Source of the DNA: Haloactinopolyspora alba
GTDB taxonomy: Bacteria; Actinomycetota; Actinomycetes; Jiangellales; Jiangellaceae
DNA: 64,000 bases
Direction of reading: 5' to 3'
NCBI RefSeq assembly: GCF_003014555.1
Contig: NZ_PYGE01000001.1
Span: 496,001-560,000, forward strand
In this document: positions 24,806-33,764 of the stretch, piece after piece
Position numbering within the stretch: the first letter of the stretch is position 1
Layout of the letters: the number at the start of each line of letters is the position of its first letter
The notes under the pieces: generated by a model
What the model was told of the DNA's origin: nothing
The model's input: the letters and a program-made list of their open reading frames with translations, nothing else
The model's database searches: none
Translations under genes and position numbers: made by a program

Positions 24806-25176
24806 GAATGACCACGTTCACCATGGAATTCCATGCGTCACCACCCGTACAGGCCTGGTGACGCGTGGAATCCCCTGGTGATGTGACCGCCGCATCAGCC
24901 GCTGGTCCGAGCGATCCCCCGTCGAGATCGATCGATCGGTTCCGCGCGTTCGGTGCGAGCCGCGGCGGGGCCATCGCCCGCCGACATGTCGATCACCGCC
25001 TCCGCACGAGCACTTCCCGACGCTGAACCGGTGCGTGTTCGTCCTCCACGGCCGGCATGCGAACGACGACATTGTCGATCGCATGCCCGGCGCGCCGCCA
25101 TCACCAGGAAATTCGGCGCATCACGAGGCCTGTACGGGTGGTGACGCATGGAATTCCATGGTGAACGTGATCATTC
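24806..25176. mobile_element. 371-bp palindromic element of two inverted hairpins (MITE/BIME-like)
   Basis: Left unit: arm 24819-24842 and arm 24857-24880 form an imperfect 24-bp stem around a 14-base loop. Right unit: arms 25102-25125 and 25140-25163 around the same loop reversed. The two units are inverted copies: 24806-24856 matches the complement of 25126-25176 with a single mismatch over 51 bases, and similarity weakens over the other arms. Each outer arm contains the 14-bp palindrome CATGGAATTCCATG. About 215 bp separate them and hold no recognisable gene. Such nested inverted hairpins are typical of non-autonomous MITE or REP/BIME elements moved in trans. No transposase or target duplication is visible. 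Confidence 0.7.
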
Positions 25177-25475
25177 CCCACGCCACATGGGTGAGTGGTC
25201 GGCGGGGTGAGCTCGGAACTGGGACGCCTCCGCGACCGTTCTCTGCAGTGGCCGGCATTCACGGGGGATGCCTACGAGGGAATCCTCGAACGAGGATCTC
25301 CCCCTACGGGGATGGTGTCCGGCCGGAGGCGCCGTTCGAGCTGCGCGTCAGCTGACGAACCGGCGGCTCACGCCCGGTGCCGCCCTGGGCCGAGGGGTGG
25401 CACCGGGCGGCACGCGCTGCGGATGACGGTCACGGTCCCGGTCGGTGCCACGGCCGAGGTGCACGTACCGGCCCG
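25177..25475. other. Gene-poor 300-bp stretch with possible alpha-L-rhamnosidase C-terminal remnant
   Basis: No complete gene. At 25414-25470, in a plus frame, ALRMTVTVPVGATAEVHVP resembles the C-terminal strand of Bac_rhamnosid-type alpha-L-rhamnosidases. Only these 19 residues are convincing, so this would be the tail of a deleted gene, next to the palindromic element and the start of a sugar locus. Confidence 0.3.
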
Positions 25476-26621
25476 TCACCACTCGGCGAAGGCGCCGTCC
25501 GGGTGCCGCCACACCGGTGAGCGCCACCGGTGCCCGGCGGCGTCGGCGCGCCGGACGGCGTCCTCGTCGATCCGGATACCCAACCCGGGACCCATCGGCC
25601 GCTCGACGTGCCCGTCGACGAAGTGGAACACCGCCGGATCGACGAGGTAGTCGAGCAGGTCGTTACCGACGTTGTAGTGGATACCCAGGCTCTGCTCCTG
25701 GATCAGGAAGTTCGGCGTCGCGAACGCGACCTGCAGGCTGGCGGCCAGCGCGATCGGGCCCAGCGGGCAGTGCGGCGCGAGCACCGCTCCGGACATCTCC
25801 GCCAGCGCGGCGATGCGGTGCACCTCGGAGATGCCGCCCGCGTGCGAGATGTCCGGCTGTACCACCGACACCCCGGCCTGCAGCGGCGCGGCGAACTCGC
25901 TGCGGTGGTAGCAACGCTCGCCGACGGCCACCGGCACCGAGCTGCACGCCACCAGCGACGCCAGGTGCCCGCCCAGGTCCGGCAGTACCGGCTCCTCGAC
26001 GAACAGTGGGTGCAGCGGCGCCATCTGCGGCAGCAGCCGTCGCGCGTTGGCCGCGGACACCCGGCCGTGGAAGTCGACGGCGACGTCGCGGTCGGCGCCG
26101 AGCACCTCCCGGGCGGCGGCCAGCCGGCGGAGCACCTCGTCGGTCTCGGCGCTGGTCGCGACGGGGGACATCGCGGCGCTGCCGTTCATCTTCACGGCGG
26201 TGAAGCCCTGCTCGATCTTCTCCGAGATCGTGTCGGCCACCTGGGCCGGTTCGTCGCCGCCGACCCAGGTGTACATGCGGACCCGGTCTCGCACGTGCCC
26301 GCCCAGCAGCGCGTGCACCGGGGCGCCGTAGTGGTGCCCGGCGATGTCCCACAACGCCTGGTCGATGCCGGCGACGGCGCTGGACAGGATCGGCCCGCCG
26401 CGGTAGAAGCCGCCCTTGGTGAGCACCTGCCAGTGATCCTCGATGCGCAGCGGGTCCTGACCGATCAGGTAGTCGGCCAGCTCGTGCACGGCCGCCCGCA
26501 CGGTGTCCGCGCGGCCCTCGACGATGGGCTCACCCCAGCCCACGAGGCCCTCGTCGGTGCTGATCCGGCAGAACAGCCACCGCGGTGCCACGGCGAACGT
26601 TTCGACGTCGACGATCTTCAT
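25476..26621 (-). CDS. dgoD: D-galactonate dehydratase (enolase superfamily, MR subgroup)
   Basis: 381 residues, the usual DgoD length. Family hallmarks: GWGEPIVEG near the start, LTKGGFYRGGPILSSAVAGIDQALWDI, metal ligands in VDFHGR (Asp), FVEEPVLP (Glu) and GER (Glu), and the catalytic His in VQPDISHAGGISEVHRIAALAE, with LAPHCPLGPI after it. DgoD converts D-galactonate to 2-keto-3-deoxygalactonate. It overlaps the upstream GntR gene by ATGA (26618-26621). With the alpha-galactosidase operon on the other side of the divergent promoter this suggests oxidative galactose catabolism. Related sugar-acid dehydratases cannot be excluded. Confidence 0.85.
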   Translation of the reverse strand: MKIVDVETFAVAPRWLFCRISTDEGLVGWGEPIVEGRADTVRAAVHELADYLIGQDPLRIEDHWQVLTKGGFYRGGPILSSAVAGIDQALWDIAGHHYGAPVHALLGGHVRDRVRMYTWVGGDEPAQVADTISEKIEQGFTAVKMNGSAAMSPVATSAETDEVLRRLAAAREVLGADRDVAVDFHGRVSAANARRLLPQMAPLHPLFVEEPVLPDLGGHLASLVACSSVPVAVGERCYHRSEFAAPLQAGVSVVQPDISHAGGISEVHRIAALAEMSGAVLAPHCPLGPIALAASLQVAFATPNFLIQEQSLGIHYNVGNDLLDYLVDPAVFHFVDGHVERPMGPGLGIRIDEDAVRRADAAGHRWRSPVWRHPDGAFAEW

Positions 26622-27373
26622 CGTTTTCCTTCCCCGGACGGGTTCGTGGCGGATCCGCCCTGACCCGCGTCGCGCAGTTCACGGACATCACGGTCGGCCT
26701 GCTCGAGCAGGTCGCGCACGGCACGCTCGGCGGCGTCGACGGCGCCGGCGGCCACGGCCTCGTACACGGCCCGGTGCGCCGGGACGCTGTCGGCCCATGT
26801 CCCCTGACCGTGCACGAGAAGGTCCCTCGCCTGCAGCCCGGTCTCGATGACCAGCTCCATCTGCTGCAGCAGCTCGTTGTGCGCGGAGAACAGCAGGGTC
26901 CGGTGGAACGCGAGGTCGGCTTCGATGACGTCGTCGGCCAGCGCCTCCGGGTCGGCCAGGACCTCGAGCGCCGCACGCAGCGTCTCGACGTCCTCCTCGG
27001 TGCGGCGTTCGGCCGCCAGCCGCGCGCCTGCGGGTTCGACGATGCCCCGCACCTCGGCGAGATTGGCCAGGAACACGTCGTCGGAACGGTTCTGGACCTG
27101 CCAACGCAGCACGTCGCCGTCGAGCAGCGACCAGTCCTCACGGGGCCGGACGTAGGTCCCGCGTTTCGGCCGGGCGTCGACCATCCCCTTGGCCGAGAGC
27201 ACCCGCAGCGCCTCGCGGACCACGGTGCGGCTGACGCCGAGCTCGTGCTCGAGCTCGAGCGGATCGATCGGCTCGCCGGGCGGGATGTCGCCGCGGATGA
27301 TCCGCTGCCCGACGTGGGCGACGACGGATCCGTGAATGCCCCGGTAGGGCGAGCGATGCGGCAGGCGAGTCAT
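26618..27373 (-). CDS. GntR family regulator, FadR subfamily (DgoR-like)
   Basis: 251 residues from ATG 27373, with GAGGAG upstream in the mRNA sense. Winged helix at about residues 10-75 (IIRGDIPPGEPIDPLELEHELGVSRTVVREALRVL) and an FCD ligand domain with the zinc/His pattern EADLAFHRTLLFSAHNE. FCD regulators of sugar-acid pathways usually repress until their substrate (galactonate for DgoR) binds. A matching TNGTNNNACNA operator lies at 28353-28363 between the SDR and ABC genes. Translationally coupled to dgoD. Confidence 0.85.
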   Translation of the reverse strand: MTRLPHRSPYRGIHGSVVAHVGQRIIRGDIPPGEPIDPLELEHELGVSRTVVREALRVLSAKGMVDARPKRGTYVRPREDWSLLDGDVLRWQVQNRSDDVFLANLAEVRGIVEPAGARLAAERRTEEDVETLRAALEVLADPEALADDVIEADLAFHRTLLFSAHNELLQQMELVIETGLQARDLLVHGQGTWADSVPAHRAVYEAVAAGAVDAAERAVRDLLEQADRDVRELRDAGQGGSATNPSGEGKR

Positions 27374-27488
27374 CTCGAGCTCCTCACATGCGACGACGGT
27401 GACGAGGGTCGGCCGGCGTCCGTTCGGTCGTGACGACGACGGATCGGCTCCGGACGCGCTGGGCCCCGATGCGCGCACCTTCGCACCA

Positions 27489-28289
27489 TCATGCCGAGTC
27501 CGCCGTGATGCTCCAGCCGCCGTCGACGACGAGAGCGGTCCCGGTGACGAACGACGCGTCCGGCGATCCGAGGAACGCCACGGCGGCGGCGACCTCATCC
27601 GGCTGCCCGAACCGGCCGAGCACGGTCTGGCGGACACTGCGGTCCCGGTCGGCTTCGGCGACCTCGGCCCACGCCGGCGACATGATCGGGCCCGGGACGA
27701 CGGAGTTGACCCGCACGCCGGGACCGTAGTCGACGGCGAGCTGCCGGCCAATCGACAGCAGCGCCCCCTTGCTCGCAGCGTATGCCGAGCGCCCCGGCAG
27801 CCCTCGCTCCGCGTGCACCGACGACGTCAGCACGATCGACCCGCCGGTCGCGCGCAGCAGCTCTCCCAGCGCGCGGACCGCGAGGAACGACGCGGTGAGG
27901 TTCACCGCGAGCTGCCGGTCCCATTCGACCACCGACATCTCGTCGGCCGGGCGCACCACCGCCGTCGCGGCGTTGGAGTGCAGCAGGTCCAGCCGGCCGT
28001 GCCTCGATCGCACGTCCGCGGCCAGTCGCTGCCAGCCGGCCTCGTCGGCGACGTCGAGCTCGACCGGGTGGGCGCCGCCGGCCCCGGCTTCGCCGTCTCC
28101 GTCGTCGCCGTCTCCGTTCACCCCCGCCGCCTCGCGGCGCACCGCCGCGCCGTCGACGTCGGCCATCACGACCTCGGCACCCTCGGCGGCCAGGCGCCGC
28201 GCGGTGGCGGCGCCGATGCCCGACGCCGCCCCGGTCACCAGGGCGACCCGTCCCCGGTATCGCGATGACACCGGCGTGCTCCCCGTCAT
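27489..28289 (-). CDS. SDR family oxidoreductase in the galactoside locus
   Basis: 266 residues. Classical SDR: nucleotide-binding TGAASGIGA near residue 19, SNAA (the NNAG variant) near 106, catalytic Ser in TSSVHAER and Tyr-Lys in YAASK near 165. A poly-Gly/Asp insert (GDGDDGDGEAGAG) around residue 60 is unusual and probably a surface loop. In this locus it may oxidise galactose or another aldose to the lactone, feeding the adjacent galactonate dehydratase, but no substrate residue proves it. It is the first leftward gene of the divergent promoter at about 28350. Confidence 0.8.
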   Translation of the reverse strand: MTGSTPVSSRYRGRVALVTGAASGIGAATARRLAAEGAEVVMADVDGAAVRREAAGVNGDGDDGDGEAGAGGAHPVELDVADEAGWQRLAADVRSRHGRLDLLHSNAATAVVRPADEMSVVEWDRQLAVNLTASFLAVRALGELLRATGGSIVLTSSVHAERGLPGRSAYAASKGALLSIGRQLAVDYGPGVRVNSVVPGPIMSPAWAEVAEADRDRSVRQTVLGRFGQPDEVAAAVAFLGSPDASFVTGTALVVDGGWSITADSA

Positions 28290-28352
28290 CTGGACTCCCC
28301 TGCCGTCGATGCGTCTGGCGTGTGCCCGTCCACGAACCTAGCACTAAGCATT

Positions 28353-28363
28353 TTGTATGACTA
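28353..28363. promoter_or_regulatory. Predicted GntR/FadR-type operator
   Basis: TTGTATGACTA fits the FadR-subfamily consensus TNGTNNNACNA exactly. It lies 5 bp upstream of the -35 TTGACA box of the ABC operon, and between two divergent transcription units of a locus that encodes its own FadR-type regulator. Confidence 0.5.
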
Positions 28364-28367
28364 TTTC

Positions 28368-28396
28368 TTGACAGTATTCGCGAGCCACACCAAGAT
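28368..28396 (+). promoter_or_regulatory. Candidate sigma-70-type promoter of the ABC/GH36 operon
   Basis: A perfect -35 TTGACA at 28368-28373 and CAAGAT at 28391-28396 as a weak -10, spacer 17. The leader of about 100 bases then leads to the ABC binding-protein gene at 28505. Confidence 0.4.
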
Positions 28397-28504
28397 GTCT
28401 GCCGTGACCGGCGTCACGCCTGATGTGGCCCGACCCCGCCGCCCACGCGGCGGATCCGGCCGGAACTCGAGGAGTACGCGCCGCGAGGCGCGGAGGAGGG
28501 CGAC

Positions 28505-29806
28505 ATGAGCACGTCTGACATCTCCCGGCGCGGATTCCTCGCCGGGACCGCGGCCATCGGACTGTCCGGCATCCTCGGCGGATGCGTCGGCTCCGGCGGA
28601 TCGACCGACGGCGGAGGCGGCGGCGGCGACGCGAGCCCCTCCGGCCCGATCACGCTGCAGTCCAGCGCCGCCGATCCCAAGCCCAAGGCCGCACTCAAGG
28701 CCGTCGTCGACGCGTTCCAGGGCGCGGAGACGACCATCAACACGGTGGCGGTCGAGAACTTCCGTGCCCAGCTGCCGACCTACCTCACGTCGTCGAACCC
28801 GCCGGACGTGCTGACGTGGTACGCGGGCTCGGTCGCCCGCGACTACGCCTCGGAGGGGTTGCTGCTCGACGTGTCCGATCTGTGGGAGGGCGACGGCGCG
28901 TGCGCGGGCTTCTCGGACGCGCTGCGTGACCTCTCGAGCACCGAGGACGGCTCCCAGATCTTCGTGCCCACGCACTACTACTGGTGGGGCGTGTTCCATC
29001 GCACGTCCGCCTTCGACGAGTGGGGTGTGCAGGCCCCGGAGACCTGGGAGGACTTCCTCGCGCTGTGCGAGATGCTGCGGGGACGCGGCATCGTCCCGCT
29101 GACCATGGGCACCGGCTCGACCCCGTGGGTCGCCTCCGGCTGGTTCGACTACCTCAACCTGCGCATCAACGGCCCGGAGTACCACCTCGAGCTGCTCAGT
29201 GGCGAGCACTCCTTCGACAGCGCAGAGGTCCGCGCCGTCATGACGGAGTACGCGAAGCTGATCCCGTTCATCGACCCGAACGGGCGGTCCTACTCCTGGC
29301 AGGAGGCCGTCACGCCGCTGGTGCAGAACGAGGCGGCGATGTACCTCATGGGCGCGTTCTTCACCCAGTCCGTCCCGTCCGACGTCGTCGACGACATCGA
29401 CTTCTTCCGGGTTCCCATCATCGACGAGTCGCTGCCGGTGGCCGAGGAAGCGCCCACGGACGGCTACTTCGCGGCCTCCGGCACCGACAACGCCGCCGGC
29501 GCGAAGGAGCTGATGTCGCACCTCGCGGCGCCGGACAGCCAGCAGACGTACGTCTCCAAGGCCGGCGGCGCCTACCTGCCGACGTCGCCGGAGGTCGACA
29601 CGTCCGGCTTCTCACCGATGGTGCAGAAGGGCATCCAGCTGCTCGAGGAGTCCGACCGGCTGACCCAGTTCTTCAACCGCGACTCCAGCGACGAGCTGCA
29701 GACCACCGCCGACGCCGCGCTGACCCGGTTCCTCGACCAGCCCGACCAGGTCGACGACATCCTGTCGCAGTGGCAGCAGGCCGCTGAGCAGGTGTTCCAG
29801 GCGTGA
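28505..29806 (+). CDS. Sugar ABC transporter substrate-binding lipoprotein
   Basis: 433 residues with GAGGAGGG upstream of the ATG. The start carries a twin-arginine signal (SRRGFLAG) and a lipobox LGGC near residue 27, so it is exported by Tat and anchored as a lipoprotein, a common combination for actinobacterial family-1 sugar binders. The body matches SBP family 1 (FRAQLPTYLTSSNPPDVLTW, TMGTGSTPWVASGWFDYLN). It delivers oligosaccharides to the two permeases encoded downstream. Its stop overlaps the next start (GTGA). The ATPase is not in the locus and is presumably a shared MsiK-type one. Confidence 0.9.
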   Translation: MSTSDISRRGFLAGTAAIGLSGILGGCVGSGGSTDGGGGGGDASPSGPITLQSSAADPKPKAALKAVVDAFQGAETTINTVAVENFRAQLPTYLTSSNPPDVLTWYAGSVARDYASEGLLLDVSDLWEGDGACAGFSDALRDLSSTEDGSQIFVPTHYYWWGVFHRTSAFDEWGVQAPETWEDFLALCEMLRGRGIVPLTMGTGSTPWVASGWFDYLNLRINGPEYHLELLSGEHSFDSAEVRAVMTEYAKLIPFIDPNGRSYSWQEAVTPLVQNEAAMYLMGAFFTQSVPSDVVDDIDFFRVPIIDESLPVAEEAPTDGYFAASGTDNAAGAKELMSHLAAPDSQQTYVSKAGGAYLPTSPEVDTSGFSPMVQKGIQLLEESDRLTQFFNRDSSDELQTTADAALTRFLDQPDQVDDILSQWQQAAEQVFQA

Positions 29807-30738
29807 GCGCCGCTCAGGTGGTCACCACCGACGCGTCGCCGCAACGCGGGCGACCGCCGGCGCGCGGAGGGCACAGGCGGCGCCGGGTGCCGCCGCTGGT
29901 GTGGCTGTTCCTGCTCGTACCGCTGGGCATCGAACTGGCGTGGGTGTTCTGGCCGGCGCTGAACAGCTTCTCGCTGTCGTTCTCCCGCTGGAACGGCGTC
30001 GGCGCCGCCGAACCGGTCGGGCTGGACAACTACCAGCGGATGTTCGACGACCCGATCGTGCGCACCGCCGTGCAGAACACGGTGATCTGGACCATCGGAT
30101 TCGGCGGCGCCTCGGTGCTGATCGGGCTGAGCCTCGCGGTCGCGCTGAACCGGCCGCGCCGTGGCGTCGGCATCTACCGCAGCGCGATCTACCTGCCGAT
30201 GGTGTTCTCGCTCGCGGTCACGGGCCTGTTCTGGCGAGTGCTGTACCAGCCCGACGGCAGCATCAACACCGCGCTCGAGGGCATCGGCCTCGACGGCGTG
30301 GCGCGGCAGTGGCTGGCCGACCCGGACACCGCCCTGTACGCCGTGCTGGTCGCCGCCGTGTGGCGACAGGTCGGCTACATCATGGTCCTGTACCTCGCCG
30401 GGCTGAAGGGGTGCGACCCCACGCTCGAGGAGGCCGCGGCCGTCGACGGCGCGTCCGCGTGGCAGCGGTTCCGCCATGTCGTGTTCCCGCAGCTCCGCAG
30501 CGTCAACACCGTCATCTTCGCGGTCACCGTCATCGACTCGCTGCGTACGTTCGACATCGTGTGGGCCATGACCCGCGGGGGGCCGTACAACAGCAGCCAG
30601 CTGCTCAGCACCTACATGTTCGAACAGGGCTTCACGTCGCTCAACCTCGGCTACAGCTCCGCGCTGGCGGTCGTGATCTTCCTGCTGGCGATCGGCTTCA
30701 TCATCACCTACCTCGTCCGCGCGACCCGGGAGGACTGA
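29803..30738 (+). CDS. Sugar ABC transporter permease, MalF type
   Basis: 311 residues from GTG 29803. Six predicted membrane spans and the EAA loop (EEAAAVDGASAWQRFRHVVFP) that binds the ATPase, placing it in the MalF/UgpA group. Second gene of the binding-protein operon, directly ahead of the MalG-type permease. Confidence 0.9.
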   Translation: MSAAQVVTTDASPQRGRPPARGGHRRRRVPPLVWLFLLVPLGIELAWVFWPALNSFSLSFSRWNGVGAAEPVGLDNYQRMFDDPIVRTAVQNTVIWTIGFGGASVLIGLSLAVALNRPRRGVGIYRSAIYLPMVFSLAVTGLFWRVLYQPDGSINTALEGIGLDGVARQWLADPDTALYAVLVAAVWRQVGYIMVLYLAGLKGCDPTLEEAAAVDGASAWQRFRHVVFPQLRSVNTVIFAVTVIDSLRTFDIVWAMTRGGPYNSSQLLSTYMFEQGFTSLNLGYSSALAVVIFLLAIGFIITYLVRATRED

Positions 30739-30741
30739 GAC

Positions 30742-31608
30742 GTGGCGACGGATACCGCGGTCTCGCGGACCGCACATCCCGTGTCCGGCCACAGCCGGAA
30801 CCGATGGGTCTTCCACGCCCTGATGACCCCGTTCACACTGCTGTGGATCGCGCCCATGGTGTTCGTGCTGGCGGTGGCGTTCCGCTCGTTCGACGACATC
30901 GCCTCGCGCGGACTCGGCGCGCTGCCCGCGTCGTTCACCTTCGACGGATTCGCCACGGCGCTGGACGAGGGCTCGATCGGCCGTGCCCTGGCCAACAGCG
31001 CACTCGTCACCGTCGTGGGTGTCGTGGCCACGCTGTTCCTCGCCTCGCTGGCGGCGTTCGCCCTGAGCCGGCACGCCATCCCGTTCCGGCGCACGATCCT
31101 GCTGACGATGCTGGCCGGCAACCTGCTGCCCCCGCAGATCCTGCTGATCCCGGTCTCGAGCATCACCGAGACGCTCGGCATCTACGACTCGCTGTTCGCG
31201 CTGATCGTCGTGCAGGTCGCTTTCGGGATGGGCTTCTACACGTTCGTGCTGCACGGCTTCATGCGCTCGATCCCGAACGAGATCGTCGAGGCGGCGGTGG
31301 TCGACGGGGCGGGCTCGGCGCGGATCTACGCGCGGATCATCGTCCCGCTGAGCCGCCCGGCGCTGGCCGCGCTCGCGGCACTGGCCACGACCTGGATCTT
31401 CAACGACCTGATCTGGGCGCTGACGGTGCTGCGCACCGAGGAGAAGTTCCCCATCACCATGGCGCTGCTGAACCTGCAGGGCGGGTTCGTGAGCAACTGG
31501 AACGTGGTGGCCTCCGGCGCGGTCCTGGCGGCGATCCCCACGGCCGTCGTGTTCTTCGCCTTCCAGAAGCACTTCGTCTCCGGGCTGCTGGTCGGTGCGA
31601 ACAAGTGA
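30742..31608 (+). CDS. Sugar ABC transporter permease, MalG type
   Basis: 288 residues from GTG 30742, 3 bases after the previous stop. Six spans and the EAA loop EAAVVDGAGSARIYARIIVPL. Forms the heteromeric channel with the preceding gene product. Its stop overlaps the GH36 start by GTGA, so import and hydrolysis are translated as one unit. Confidence 0.9.
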   Translation: MATDTAVSRTAHPVSGHSRNRWVFHALMTPFTLLWIAPMVFVLAVAFRSFDDIASRGLGALPASFTFDGFATALDEGSIGRALANSALVTVVGVVATLFLASLAAFALSRHAIPFRRTILLTMLAGNLLPPQILLIPVSSITETLGIYDSLFALIVVQVAFGMGFYTFVLHGFMRSIPNEIVEAAVVDGAGSARIYARIIVPLSRPALAALAALATTWIFNDLIWALTVLRTEEKFPITMALLNLQGGFVSNWNVVASGAVLAAIPTAVVFFAFQKHFVSGLLVGANK

Positions 31609-33764
31609 CGCGGCAGTGGATGTTGCCCACGGCGACGTCGTCGTACGTCGTGAGCCTGACGCCCGACGCGCGTGCGTTGCGGTTCGACCAGTGGGGCCCG
31701 GCGACGTCCGAGCCGACCGCTCCGGCGCCGCTGCCGGAACGGGTGCCGTTCTCGACGCCGCTGGACGTGGCGCCGCTGGAGTACGCGACGTCGGGCACCC
31801 GGCACGCGCAGCAGGTCGAGCTGGTCGTCGACCACGGTGACGGCCGGCGCGGCGCGGCCTGGCGGGTGGAGCGGCCGGACGGCCCGGCGTCGTACGACGT
31901 CTCGGGCGGGACGACGACGCTGCAGGTCCCGTTCACCGACGACAGCGGCGGGCTGCGCCTGACGCTGACCCTGCGCGCCGACACCAGCCACGACGTCGTC
32001 GAGAAGTCCGTCGTGGTCGAGAACCGGTCCGAGCACACCGTGACGCTGCCGCGCGTGTTCAGCGGTGCGTGGCCGGTGCCGGTGGGTGCGCCGGCCCATG
32101 TCGAGTACCTGACCGGCGCCTGGGGCCACGAGTTCACACCGGCGTCGGTGGATCTGCCGGCCGGCACGTTCTCGATCGGCAGCCGCCAGGGCGTCACGGG
32201 GCACGTGTTCGCTCCGACGGTGACGGTGTCGGCAGCCGGTGGCGGATCCGGTGGCGGAACCGGGGACGCGTACGGCGTCGCGCTGGCCTGGCCCGGCTCG
32301 TGGTGCCTCGCCGTCGAGGCGCCACCGTACGGCGAGCACGTGCGGGTGTCGTGCGGCGTCGACGACGAGGACACCGTCGTCACGCTGCTGCCGGGCGAGT
32401 CGTTCACGACGCCGCCGACGCTGGGCACGTGGAGCCCGCACGGCGCCGCCGGCGTCACCCGGAACTGGCACGCCTACCAGCGGCGGGTGCTGGCGCGATC
32501 GCTCGGGCCCGAGCATCACCCGGTCGTCTACAACTCCTGGTACGCCACCACCTTCGACGTCCGCCCCGAGCACCAGCTGCAGCTCGCCGATGTCGCCGCC
32601 GAGATCGGCGCGGAGGTGTTCGTCGTCGACGACGGCTGGTTCGCCGGACGGCACTCCGACGCCGCGGGGCTCGGCGACTGGACACCCGACCCGGACGTCT
32701 TCCCGGACGGGCTGGACCCGCTGGTCGACGGCGTGCGCGAGCGTGGCATGCGGTTCGGGTTGTGGGTGGAGCCGGAGTGCGTGAACCCGGACAGCGACCT
32801 CTACCGCGCGCATCCGGACTGGGTCTACCGCGTCGACGGGCGCGAGCCGACCACCGTCCGCAACCAGCTGGTGCTCGATTTCGGCCGCGAGGAGGTCGTG
32901 GCCTGGGCCGAGGACACGCTGCGCGGGCTGCTGACGCGGTACCCGGTCAGCTACCTGAAGTGGGACATGAACCGCCCGGTCAGCGACGGTGGACGTCCGG
33001 GCGACGTGCACGGCGGGCAGTGGCCGGTGCAGCACGCGGCCGGATACCTGCGGGTGATGCGGATGCTGCGGCGCGAGTTTCCGCACGTCACCGTCGAGGC
33101 GTGCGCCAGCGGCGGCGGGCGGGTGGACGACGCCGTCCTCGCCGTCGCGGACGTGGTGTGGCCCAGCGACGAGACCGGTCCGCGCGACCGGCTGCGCATC
33201 CAGGACGGCTTCCTTCGCGCCTACCCGGCCCACGTCATGAGCTCGTGGGTGACCGACGAACCGGGGTTGCGCGACCGCACGCCGGTGTCGTTCGGCTACC
33301 GGTTCGTGGTGGCCATGGCCGGGGCGCTCGGCATCGGCTCCGACCTGCTGCGCTGGGACGCCGGCAGTCGTGCGCAGGCCCGGTGGCTGGTGCAGCTGTA
33401 CCGGGAGCTGCGTCCGATGCTGCACGGCGGCGACGTCGTGGCGCACGGCGTCCCGCACGAGCCCGGTTACGCGCTGGAGTACGGCGACGGCGCCCGCGTC
33501 GTGATCCTCGTCTACGACACCCTTCGCGAGCGCCGCACTCCGGTCCGGGTCCGTCCGCGTCTCGTGCGCGACGACGTCCGGTACCGGCTGCGCGGCAGTG
33601 ATGTGACGATCACCGGCGCAAGCGCACGAGCCGCCGGCATCGAGGTGCCGTGGGCGGTCGCGCCGGACGCCGACGTGCTCGTCCTCGACCCCGACGACCC
33701 TGACCCCGACGACCCCGACGACCCTCGTCCTGACGCACCGAACCGAAGGAGCCCGGCACCGTGA
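31605..33764 (+). CDS. Alpha-galactosidase, GH36
   Basis: 719 residues from GTG 31605, the start set by the 4-nt overlap with the permease. GH36 hallmarks: N-terminal supersandwich, VVYNSWYATTFDV, FVVDDGWFAG, FGLWVEPECVN, and the nucleophile Asp in YLKWDMNR with the acid/base Asp in WPSDETGPRDR. The last 25 residues are a low-complexity Asp-Pro run (DPDDPDPDD). No signal peptide, so it acts in the cytoplasm on imported alpha-galactosides such as raffinose or galactomannan pieces, releasing galactose for the leftward dgo genes. Confidence 0.9.
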   Translation: MTRQWMLPTATSSYVVSLTPDARALRFDQWGPATSEPTAPAPLPERVPFSTPLDVAPLEYATSGTRHAQQVELVVDHGDGRRGAAWRVERPDGPASYDVSGGTTTLQVPFTDDSGGLRLTLTLRADTSHDVVEKSVVVENRSEHTVTLPRVFSGAWPVPVGAPAHVEYLTGAWGHEFTPASVDLPAGTFSIGSRQGVTGHVFAPTVTVSAAGGGSGGGTGDAYGVALAWPGSWCLAVEAPPYGEHVRVSCGVDDEDTVVTLLPGESFTTPPTLGTWSPHGAAGVTRNWHAYQRRVLARSLGPEHHPVVYNSWYATTFDVRPEHQLQLADVAAEIGAEVFVVDDGWFAGRHSDAAGLGDWTPDPDVFPDGLDPLVDGVRERGMRFGLWVEPECVNPDSDLYRAHPDWVYRVDGREPTTVRNQLVLDFGREEVVAWAEDTLRGLLTRYPVSYLKWDMNRPVSDGGRPGDVHGGQWPVQHAAGYLRVMRMLRREFPHVTVEACASGGGRVDDAVLAVADVVWPSDETGPRDRLRIQDGFLRAYPAHVMSSWVTDEPGLRDRTPVSFGYRFVVAMAGALGIGSDLLRWDAGSRAQARWLVQLYRELRPMLHGGDVVAHGVPHEPGYALEYGDGARVVILVYDTLRERRTPVRVRPRLVRDDVRYRLRGSDVTITGASARAAGIEVPWAVAPDADVLVLDPDDPDPDDPDDPRPDAPNRRSPAP

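Noticed and set aside
24645-25149. Several short frames inside and around the palindromic element as genes
   Set aside because: They are created by the inverted repeats themselves (mirror-image endings) and match no family.
29901-31604. Upstream extension of the alpha-galactosidase frame through the permease genes
   Set aside because: The frame is open by GC bias only; family similarity begins after GTG 31605, which overlaps the permease stop by 4 nt.
29572-33458. Very long open frames antisense to the ABC permease and alpha-galactosidase genes
   Set aside because: They have His/Arg/Gly-rich nonsense translations, no starts with ribosome sites, and mirror the third-codon GC bias of the real genes.
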